Origin: an uncultured Rickettsiales bacterium
Lineage (GTDB): Bacteria; Pseudomonadota; Alphaproteobacteria; Rickettsiales; UBA1997
Length of the DNA stretch: 6,120 nucleotides
Assembly: GCA_934725005.1 (NCBI GenBank)
Contig: CAKVBE010000059.1
Coordinates: 1-6,120 of the forward strand
Reading direction: 5' to 3'
Shown: positions 1-5,533 of the stretch, piece by piece
How the letters are laid out: each line of letters starts with the position of its first letter
Numbering within the stretch: position 1 is the stretch's first letter
Notes under the pieces: generated by a model
The model's input: only the letters and a program-made list of their open reading frames with translations
Database searches by the model: none
What the model was told of the DNA's origin: nothing
Translations under genes and position numbers: made by a program

Positions 1-457
1 GTGCATAGAAATGCGTTCCACATTCATTACAAGTTAATTCTTTTTCGGCTGCAACTAATAAAGTTGGATTAACATAATGTCCGTTTGGACAACAGTGATC
101 AGCTAAACGTGAGTACATTAGACGTAAGCTATTTAGAAGTTCTGTTCCGGTACCAAAAGTACTACGAATACCAGGAATACCAGGTCTCTGATGTAAAGCT
201 AACGATGCTGGAACGTGTAAAATTTCGTCTACCAATGCTTTTGGTGCTTGTGTCATGCGCCTTCTTGTATAAGTTGATAATGCCTCTAAATATCTTCTAG
301 ATCCTTCAGCATATAGAACACCTAATGCTAATGATGATTTACCAGAACCAGATACGCCAGCTATAGCAACAATTTTATTGAGTGGAATATCTACATTAAT
401 ATTTTTTAAGTTGTGAACCCTTGCACCACGAACTTTTATTGCATTTATATCATTCAT
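1..457 (-). CDS. UvrA-like ABC ATPase, N-terminal part (partial)
   Basis: Reading the minus strand from ATG at 457 gives 152 codons without a stop before the window edge, so only the N-terminus is present. It begins with the UvrA signature [12 protein letters not shown] (residues 9-20) and a Walker A loop GVSGSGKSS (34-42), followed by [13 protein letters not shown] (49-61) and RSTFGT (98-103). Cysteines and a histidine at 122, 123, 127, 143 and 146 could form the start of a zinc site. Housekeeping UvrA has YAEGQRRYVESLSAYARQF and a RSTVGT motif. The wording here ([26 protein letters not shown]) matches instead the shorter UvrA-like paralogues, often annotated as excinuclease ABC subunit A, that I know mainly from Firmicutes and Actinobacteria. 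These are ABC-type DNA-damage or drug-tolerance ATPases whose exact role is poorly defined. No Shine-Dalgarno sequence is visible. G+C over positions 1-420 is about 37%, higher than its neighbours. Assignment to the UvrA superfamily is secure; the subfamily is likely. Confidence 0.9.
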   Translation of the reverse strand, partial: MNDINAIKVRGARVHNLKNINVDIPLNKIVAIAGVSGSGKSSLALGVLYAEGSRRYLEALSTYTRRRMTQAPKALVDEILHVPASLALHQRPGIPGIRSTFGTGTELLNSLRLMYSRLADHCCPNGHYVNPTLLVAAEKELTCNECGTHFYA

Positions 458-474
458 ATTGACACAATCAATAT
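456..474. repeat. 7-bp inverted repeat over the uvrA-like start codon
   Basis: ATATTGA (456-462) and TCAATAT (468-474) are perfect inverted arms separated by CACAA. The left arm includes part of the start codon of the uvrA-like gene, whose ATG occupies 457-455 on the minus strand. Its position would suit an operator or an mRNA hairpin masking the start. In such AT-rich DNA a short palindrome can also arise by chance, so the functional reading is weak. Confidence 0.3.
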
Positions 475-634
475 AATTAAAAAAACATTAATAACACATT
501 ATTAATAAATAGTAATCAATTCAATTTTGTTTTTAAATATATTTTTCTGAAATTCTTGGTGCTTTATAATAGATATATCAACAAATATTATTTTAAATTA
601 TATAAAAATCAGATCATGTTACAACAATAATAAG

Positions 635-663
635 TTGTATATTATTATCTATTTTTTTATAAA
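635..663 (+). promoter_or_regulatory. Possible upstream promoter for coaX
   Basis: TTGTAT (635-640) and TATAAA (658-663) are spaced by exactly 17 bases and resemble the -35 and -10 boxes of a sigma-70-type promoter. Transcription would start about 70-100 bases before coaX. AT-rich sequence produces such matches often, so this is only a candidate. Confidence 0.2.
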
Positions 664-707
664 ACGTAACATAATATGCAAAAACATAAATAAAAAAATT
701 AAATTAT

Positions 708-736
708 TTGATATTTATAATATAAATAATTAAAAT
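708..736 (+). promoter_or_regulatory. Likely proximal promoter for coaX
   Basis: TTGATA (708-713) and TAAAAT (731-736) are separated by exactly 17 bases. Each differs from the sigma-70 consensus box at only one position. Transcription would begin near 742-744. That places the upstream ATG at 742 right at the transcript end and leaves the ATG at 766 with a leader of about 23 bases, which favours 766 as the real start. The match is visible in the sequence; its use as a promoter is inferred. Confidence 0.35.
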
Positions 737-765
737 CTAATATGTACTTTAATTTTTTAATTTTT

Positions 766-1539
766 ATGTTACTGGTTTTTGATGTTGGAAACACAAATAT
801 AAGTGTTGCTGTTTGTAATGGTGACAAAATAATTCACAAATGGAGAATAGTTACATCAAATATAGAAAATTATGAAGATCTAAATATCATAATGTCTGAA
901 CTATTCAAAATGGAACATATTGAACTTTCAATTATATCAAATGCTATTATGAGCTCTGTTGTTCTTGGAATTGATGAAATCATCTCAGAGTTTTGTTTCA
1001 AGAAAAATATCAAGTTAATGAAACTTTGCGATAATAATTTAAATATTAATTTTGATTCTGTTGTTCCTAATTGGAAAGGCTATATTGGTGAAGATATAAT
1101 TTGTAATATTGTGGCAGGTAAAAAAAAATTTAAAGAAAATTTTATAATTATCGATATGGGAACAGCAATAACATTTGATATAGCTGGAAAAAACGGTTTA
1201 CATATAGGTGAAGTTATTGTTCCTGATATAAACATAGCTTTAAAATCAATGACAAAAAACTGCTCACTCTTAGGAAACGAAAGTAATAAATTTAAATATC
1301 AAGACTTTGTTATAGGTAGAAATACTGAAGAAGCAATAAATGGTGGATTATTTTTTGGATACATAGGTTTGATAAGAAATATTGTTGAAAAAATAAAAGA
1401 AGAATACGGTAAAGAAATGAAAGCGTGCTTGACCGGCGGGATCTCAAACATATTTTTACATCACTTAAATTTTGTAAACGAAGTTGATAAAAACTTGACA
1501 ATCAAAGGTTTAATTGAGATTTGGAAAGATAACGTATAG
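766..1539 (+). CDS. coaX: Type III pantothenate kinase, divergent
   Basis: The protein phosphorylates pantothenate with ATP in the first step of coenzyme A synthesis; CoaX belongs to the ASKHA (actin/hexokinase-like) fold. From ATG 766 it is 257 residues, normal for the family. It starts MLLVFDVGNTN, the family's standard opening and phosphate-binding motif. An in-frame ATG at 742 would add eight hydrophobic residues (MYFNFLIF) absent from the family, so I prefer 766; neither start has a clear ribosome binding site. Other landmarks are DMGTAITFD (130-138), IGRNTEEAINGG (183-194), GYIGLI (198-203) and TGGIS (223-227). The usual pantothenate-site motif G-x-D-R reads GEDI (108-111), keeping the aspartate but losing the arginine. 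The usual GGxIxPG motif reads GEVIVPD (148-154), and the usual SVVP reads NAIM (59-62). The gene stands alone on the plus strand. Family membership is secure; normal catalysis is not. Confidence 0.9.
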   Translation: MLLVFDVGNTNISVAVCNGDKIIHKWRIVTSNIENYEDLNIIMSELFKMEHIELSIISNAIMSSVVLGIDEIISEFCFKKNIKLMKLCDNNLNINFDSVVPNWKGYIGEDIICNIVAGKKKFKENFIIIDMGTAITFDIAGKNGLHIGEVIVPDINIALKSMTKNCSLLGNESNKFKYQDFVIGRNTEEAINGGLFFGYIGLIRNIVEKIKEEYGKEMKACLTGGISNIFLHHLNFVNEVDKNLTIKGLIEIWKDNV

Positions 1540-1572
1540 TATAAATGCAATATTGTAATTGCTAACTTTTTT

Positions 1573-1592
1573 GTGTGTTCAAACGAACACAC
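1573..1592. terminator. Perfect 8-bp hairpin between convergent genes
   Basis: GTGTGTTC (1573-1580) and GAACACAC (1585-1592) form a perfect stem around an AAAC loop. The hairpin lies 33 bases after the coaX stop and 34 bases beyond the stop of the convergent zeta-like gene, where a shared terminator is expected. It is atypical: the run of six T lies before the stem on the plus strand (1567-1572), and only TTAAT follows. A weaker 5-bp stem, GCAAT (1547-1551) with ATTGC (1558-1562), lies just before that T run and could form a separate weak rightward terminator. Confidence 0.45.
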
Positions 1593-1626
1593 TTAATACA
1601 GGGTTGAACTTTTGAATGTAAATTCA

Positions 1627-2475
1627 TTAATTATTAAAGAATTTATTGTAAAAATTAATTTTTTCACCCAATTTTGTCTCAATATCTTTTATAATTATAC
1701 TATCGTTAAAAATTCTATATTTATTAAAAATATTAAGTACATTGATATCAAATTTATTTGTTACCAAAACAGGTTCACTATCGGTAATATTCCAAATAAT
1801 TACATAATCATTTTCATTAAATAATTTCGCATTATTTATTATTTCATTAATACCTCTTGATAGAACATCATAAAAATAATCTAGTGTTTCCTTGGGCATA
1901 ATTCTATTTTTTTCGTTTCCATTAGAATTAGTTCTCTCATTTGCAAAATTGTTTGAAATAACAAATGGTACTGACATTATATGAAATGAAAATGAGTAAT
2001 TATAATTTTTTGCTAAATTTATTATATATCTCTCAAATTCAGGTTCAAGAATCGTTACTTCAAATAGAATATTGTACTTATTTTTTATCAATTTTTCCAA
2101 AACACCGAATAGACATAACAATGCAAATCCATTAGTTTTTTCTCTAATCAAACCGATACCATATTTATTAATCAATTCATCATAATATGGATGACATTTA
2201 GCGAACAATCTAACAGCCAAATGTATATAGTTAGTGCAATTTATAGTGCTTTTTATGGCTGGAACAAGTTGTGTAGTTTTTCCTGAGCCACATTGTCCAC
2301 CCAATCTTATCATAAATGGATCATTAACAGGTGTTACATTTTTCGTTATTTCATTATAAATACCATCAATCGTCTTTAAATATAAATCTGAATTAAATGA
2401 CAACTCATTGTTTAGACAGTCTTTGGCAAATACCTTATATATAAAATCAACTGCTTTTTCCCTTAAATGTTCCAT
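1627..2475 (-). CDS. Zeta-toxin-fold P-loop kinase lacking the catalytic Asp
   Basis: This 282-residue protein has a zeta-toxin/PezT-type kinase core. True zeta toxins phosphorylate UDP-N-acetylglucosamine and so block peptidoglycan synthesis. Compared from memory with S. pyogenes zeta, the order is preserved: Walker A GGQCGSGKTT (59-68, Lys66 for Lys46), CHPYYDEL (94-101, for QHPNFDEL), FEVT (138-141, Glu139 for Glu116), IMSVP (166-170, for VMAVP), Arg181 for Arg158, and RIMPKETLD (191-199, Arg191 for Arg171). The catalytic Asp67 position, six residues before the HP, is Arg89, and no acidic residue lies between 80 and 98. Arg120 is replaced by Leu143. An N-terminal extension of about 50 residues precedes the P-loop. 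GAGG (2489-2486) ten bases before the ATG supports this start. It is the last gene of the minus-strand unit, 30 bases after the glycosylase-like gene. No antitoxin is encoded nearby. The fold is well supported; substrate and toxicity are unknown. Confidence 0.75.
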   Translation of the reverse strand: MEHLREKAVDFIYKVFAKDCLNNELSFNSDLYLKTIDGIYNEITKNVTPVNDPFMIRLGGQCGSGKTTQLVPAIKSTINCTNYIHLAVRLFAKCHPYYDELINKYGIGLIREKTNGFALLCLFGVLEKLIKNKYNILFEVTILEPEFERYIINLAKNYNYSFSFHIMSVPFVISNNFANERTNSNGNEKNRIMPKETLDYFYDVLSRGINEIINNAKLFNENDYVIIWNITDSEPVLVTNKFDINVLNIFNKYRIFNDSIIIKDIETKLGEKINFYNKFFNN

Positions 2476-2485
2476 GTTAACAAAA

Positions 2486-2489
2486 CCTC
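2486..2489 (-). promoter_or_regulatory. Ribosome binding site of the zeta-like gene
   Basis: GAGG on the minus strand lies ten bases before the ATG at 2475. It is one of the few recognisable Shine-Dalgarno sequences in this window. It suggests the zeta-like gene is translated on its own rather than only by coupling to the gene before it. Confidence 0.4.
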
Positions 2490-2505
2490 AATTATTTTAA
2501 TAATA

Positions 2506-3225
2506 TTATTTCTTTAAAAAATCCTTGTTTATATATACATTTTTTCTATCAATAACTAACAAACCCTTCTGGCATGACCTCCATAAAACAACATCTATAA
2601 AGCCTATTTTTTCCAAAGTAAGTTTATATAAATTGTCAAACATTATATCACAAGCCTCTTTAATTTTTGGTAATAATTTACTATTATCTACGAGGTCAAC
2701 CAAACTTTCATCACCATACAAAGCAACACCTAATCTTTGAATCCATATATCATATTTAACAAAGTTTAATCCTAAATTTCTTGCCAGATGGTATTTTGTT
2801 ATATTTCCAACATATGGCAATGTACCTAAATATTTAACTTTATCATCGATACTTTTTAATTCATAAAATTTTTTCTGATAAAGCTCCTTATTCTGCCAAA
2901 CATCAAAAATTGCCTTAACTTTATTTTTATTACCATAAATTGAGTTCAGATCATCAATAGATATTAAACCATTTTTTGACTTTATTAAACTCATAATGTT
3001 TTCACACATCTTTTTTGCATAATCTTGTTTAAACCCTGCCACACATATGACATAAAACACTTCATTAGCAAATTCTTCAGGCGTAAAAACCTTACCTTCA
3101 TTTAATAAATTCCTTAATTCTTTAAAAGATATCCTATCTTGATCTAGACCACATTCTTGTAGCATTAACTGTAAATAATTAAACACTACACAATTTATTT
3201 CATCAATTTTTTCTAATTTATTCAT
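2506..3225 (-). CDS. HhH-GPD DNA glycosylase-like protein
   Basis: This 239-residue protein carries a helix-hairpin-helix, LPYVGNITKYHLARNLG (136-152), followed by VKYDIWIQRL (156-165). That layout is typical of the HhH-GPD base-excision glycosylases (endonuclease III, MutY, AlkA), where the aspartate after the hairpin, here Asp159, is catalytic. At the position of endonuclease III's lyase lysine there is isoleucine (Ile142), so a monofunctional glycosylase is more likely. The C-terminus lacks the four-cysteine iron-sulfur motif. The end, IDVVLWRSCQKG (210-221), resembles a group of poorly characterised HhH proteins whose motif is VKPDRH, here VKYDIW. The ATG at 3225 lies inside the last codons of lolC/E, an 8-base overlap, and AAGGT abuts it, too close for a normal ribosome binding site, so translation is probably coupled. 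The substrate is unknown. Fold assignment is good; activity is inferred. Confidence 0.7.
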   Translation of the reverse strand: MNKLEKIDEINCVVFNYLQLMLQECGLDQDRISFKELRNLLNEGKVFTPEEFANEVFYVICVAGFKQDYAKKMCENIMSLIKSKNGLISIDDLNSIYGNKNKVKAIFDVWQNKELYQKKFYELKSIDDKVKYLGTLPYVGNITKYHLARNLGLNFVKYDIWIQRLGVALYGDESLVDLVDNSKLLPKIKEACDIMFDNLYKLTLEKIGFIDVVLWRSCQKGLLVIDRKNVYINKDFLKK

Positions 3226-4483
3226 ACCTTAAAACATCAATTGGGTTAGTTTTACTTGCTTTTATGGCTGGGTATATTGTAGCTAAAAAAGATAAAATCA
3301 ATGATAAAGATACAATCATGATAACATTACTTAAATATACCTTAGATGGTAATTGATTCAAGAAATAGATTGTTGGATTAAATAAATTAACATTAAAATG
3401 CCTTTCAATAAACATTCTTATATTTTCAATATTTAGTGAAAACAATGTTCCAAATATTGCACCTAAAGTTGTTCCAACAAAACCAATTATAGAACCACAT
3501 ATTAAGAAAATTTTTATTATACTAGCATCAGACACACCTATTGTTTTTAAAAGCGCTATCTGTTTATTTTTATCCGTAACAAGCATTATTAAACTTGATA
3601 TAACATTAAATGCTGCAACAATTATAATTAATGTAAGTATTATAAACATAACATTTCTTTCTATATCAAGAGCAGACATAATACTTGAGTTTGCTCTTCT
3701 CCAATTAACAATATTATATTCAAAATTATTTTGTGTTAATATCGTATTTATATATCTTTCCGTATCAGAAATTATTTTCTGATCTTTTATCTCAACTTCT
3801 ATAGAACTTACAGCATCGTACTCTTTAAAATGCAATTGTCCCATTTCAAGTGGAATTATAGCTAAATTATTATCATATTCATATAAACCTGTTTCAAATG
3901 TACCAACAACGCTATATGTTTTTGTTCTAGGAATTATACCTAAAACAGTTGTATTAACTTCAGGAGATATAATCTTTATATCATCACCAATCGCCACATT
4001 TAATGATCTAGCTAAATACTTTCCAAGTATAACTTCATTATCAATGAATGTTTTTGAATCTGTTTCTTCATAGTCTGATAATGTTAAACCATTAGAGATC
4101 ATTTTTTTATTATTCAAATCTTCAAATCTCATAGCTTTAACAAGACCACCTAAACTTTTTGAACTCGATAATATCATGGCTTGACTTTCTATTGCTGGTG
4201 TGACATTTACAACATTACCATTTTGCTTTATCAGTTCAACAATCTTTCTATACTCTTTTTTTGATTTATTTTTAGGAAATATTGTTATGTGCGAATTAAC
4301 ACCCAGAATTTTATCCATTAATTCTTCTTTAAAACCATTCATTACTGACATGACAATAATCAATGTCATAACACCAAGCATTATGCCAACAAAAGAGAAA
4401 CATGCGGTAATTGAAATAAATTTTTCTCTTCTTTTTGACTTTAAATATCTAAATGCTATAAAAAACTCAAATTTTGAAAACAT
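3218..4483 (-). CDS. lolC: Lipoprotein-releasing ABC transporter permease (LolC/LolE type)
   Basis: This is the inner-membrane permease of the LolCDE system, which extracts mature lipoproteins from the inner membrane and hands them to the carrier LolA, powered by the ATPase LolD. At 421 residues it has the usual length. Four membrane segments are visible at about 26-48, 278-302, 322-348 and 386-408. A large periplasmic domain lies between the first two, with the FtsX-type domain at the C-terminus. Family hallmarks are FIAFRYLKSKRRE near the start, SVMNGF (46-51), ERNVMFIILTLIIIVAAFNV (275-294), the coupling segment KQIALLKTIG (307-316) and the ending NPIDVLRYE. LolC and LolE cannot be told apart here; alphaproteobacteria often have a single permease that forms homodimers. 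LolD is not in the window. AAGGA (4502-4498) lies 14 bases before the ATG, rather far for a ribosome binding site. The gene sits between fmt and the glycosylase-like gene. Confidence 0.93.
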   Translation of the reverse strand: MFSKFEFFIAFRYLKSKRREKFISITACFSFVGIMLGVMTLIIVMSVMNGFKEELMDKILGVNSHITIFPKNKSKKEYRKIVELIKQNGNVVNVTPAIESQAMILSSSKSLGGLVKAMRFEDLNNKKMISNGLTLSDYEETDSKTFIDNEVILGKYLARSLNVAIGDDIKIISPEVNTTVLGIIPRTKTYSVVGTFETGLYEYDNNLAIIPLEMGQLHFKEYDAVSSIEVEIKDQKIISDTERYINTILTQNNFEYNIVNWRRANSSIMSALDIERNVMFIILTLIIIVAAFNVISSLIMLVTDKNKQIALLKTIGVSDASIIKIFLICGSIIGFVGTTLGAIFGTLFSLNIENIRMFIERHFNVNLFNPTIYFLNQLPSKVYLSNVIMIVSLSLILSFLATIYPAIKASKTNPIDVLRYE

Positions 4484-4594
4484 TATAATTATTCTTATCC
4501 TTATGATTTATGGCTATATTTTAACTAATAAAATCAATAATTAAACAATAATGCAATTAGAAAACAAACATAATATAATGAAAACAATATATTT
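4484..4594 (-). other. Gap between fmt and lolC/E
   Basis: This 111-base stretch is the only sizeable gap in the minus-strand gene row. I found no stem-loop followed by a T run that would end the fmt transcript, and no convincing promoter for lolC/E. The best pair is TTGCAT and TTTTAT 17 bases apart, matching consensus at only about half the positions. Read-through from fmt into lolC/E is therefore plausible but not shown. Confidence 0.4.
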
Positions 4595-5533
4595 TCATTC
4601 AACATTATCACCAACATTGAACCTATATCCATTCAAAAAATCACTAATATCCATAGGCTTTTTACCTTCCTTTTGAAGAATCAGAGGTTCTAATATACCA
4701 TCTTTACATTGAATAAAAAATTTATCATTTAATATTGTACCAATTTTACCTAATATTTGCGAGTCTAAAATATTTGCTTTTAGTATTTTTATTCTTTTTT
4801 TATTATGAATAAAATAAGTTCCTATGAATTTGCCAAGCGCTCTGATTTGTCTCTCTATAAAAAAAACTGATGAATTTTGAAAATCAATTTTACCTTCACT
4901 ACTATCTATTTTATTGGCAATAGTAGCAAGTGAATTATCTTGTCTTACCGTGTTTACAATTCCATTATTCTTTTCTATATCATTTATAACGTCAGTTAGC
5001 ATTTTTGCACCAATTACAGACAAGTTATCATGCAGATACTCTAAATCCACATTTTTATCAATAATTATTTTATCTGACACTTTTAAAATATCACCTGTGT
5101 CCATTCCAGTATCGAGTTTCATTATACAAACTCCTGTTTCTTTATCTTCTGATAAAAGGCATCTTTGCATTGGAGCAGAACCTCTCCACCTTGGGAGTAA
5201 TGACGGATGTATGTTTATAAAGCCATAAGTAGGAACATTCAAAATTTCTTCAGGTATTATTAACCCATATGCAACAACCACAACTATATCCGGTTTTAGA
5301 TTTTTAAACTCTTCTTGATTCTTGTGACTATTCCTAAAACTTGATGGTGTATATATATTTACTCCATTTTCTTTAGCTATCCTGTATACCGGAGATTCCT
5401 GTATTTTCTGTCCTCTATCAGCCTTTTTTGGCTTTCTAGTATATACTGCCGCAAGCTCACTTCTTCTACAATTGATTAATTCATTTAGGGCTGGAACTGA
5501 AAATTCCGGAGTGCCCATAAAAACTATTCTCAT
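4595..5533 (-). CDS. fmt: Methionyl-tRNA formyltransferase
   Basis: Fmt formylates Met-tRNA(fMet) using 10-formyltetrahydrofolate, producing the initiator tRNA for bacterial translation. The 312-residue protein matches the usual length. The Rossmann-type N-terminal domain begins MRIVFMGTPEFSVPAL. The catalytic triad of the family is present: Asn107 and His109 in NIHPSLLP (107-114), with the signature continuing RWRGSAP (115-121), and Asp145 in DTGMDTGD (141-148). A linker near 200 leads to the tRNA-binding C-terminal domain, which ends with QKEGKKPMDISDFLNG (287-302). The usual NPWPG-like stretch after the RAL motif reads GKFIG (234-238), a mild departure. The start ATG overlaps the stop of the gene before it (TAATG), and no separate ribosome binding site is seen, so translation is probably coupled. 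The peptide deformylase gene, often beside fmt, is not in this window. Confidence 0.97.
   Translation of the reverse strand: MRIVFMGTPEFSVPALNELINCRRSELAAVYTRKPKKADRGQKIQESPVYRIAKENGVNIYTPSSFRNSHKNQEEFKNLKPDIVVVVAYGLIIPEEILNVPTYGFINIHPSLLPRWRGSAPMQRCLLSEDKETGVCIMKLDTGMDTGDILKVSDKIIIDKNVDLEYLHDNLSVIGAKMLTDVINDIEKNNGIVNTVRQDNSLATIANKIDSSEGKIDFQNSSVFFIERQIRALGKFIGTYFIHNKKRIKILKANILDSQILGKIGTILNDKFFIQCKDGILEPLILQKEGKKPMDISDFLNGYRFNVGDNVE

Larger units (their letters stand above)
458..765. other. AT-rich divergent spacer without genes
   Basis: This spacer separates the leftward uvrA-like gene from rightward coaX. It is almost entirely A and T, with frequent stops in all frames. I see no tRNA, structured RNA or credible small gene in it. 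It must carry the promoters of both flanking genes. Two promoter-like pairs facing coaX are listed separately. On the minus strand only weak matches occur, for example TTGATT and TGTTAT 17 bases apart upstream of the uvrA-like start. Confidence 0.6.

Noticed and set aside
85..300. Open frame of 71 codons on the plus strand
   Set aside because: It lies wholly antisense to the uvrA-like coding sequence, which has clear family motifs; the predicted peptide resembles nothing known.
458..741. tRNA, riboswitch, CRISPR repeat or replication origin in the largest spacer
   Set aside because: I saw no cloverleaf, no regularly spaced repeats, no DnaA-box cluster and no structured GC-containing element; the spacer is plain AT-rich sequence.
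1310..1501. Open frame on the minus strand inside coaX
   Set aside because: It is a shadow of the well-supported CoaX reading frame, with no ribosome binding site or recognisable content.
1612..1824. Plus-strand frame of 70 codons, rich in Ile, Asn and Phe
   Set aside because: It is antisense to the end of the zeta-like gene, and its composition is what AT-rich DNA gives by chance. I also considered it as a missing antitoxin, but it lies on the wrong strand, downstream of the kinase, and has no antitoxin-like features.
2499..2510. Perfect 12-base palindrome AATAATATTATT around the stop of the HhH-GPD gene
   Set aside because: It contains only A and T in an AT-rich genome, so such palindromes are expected by chance; it has no T run or GC stem to act as a terminator.
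2525..2740. Plus-strand frame of 71 codons
   Set aside because: It is antisense to the C-terminal part of the HhH-GPD gene and has no independent support.
4200..4544. Plus-strand frame of 114 codons with hydrophobic stretches
   Set aside because: It mirrors the first membrane segment and N-terminal region of LolC/E on the opposite strand; the hydrophobicity is a by-product of that.
4914..5228. Plus-strand frame of 104 codons
   Set aside because: It is antisense to the catalytic region of fmt, whose motifs are unmistakable.
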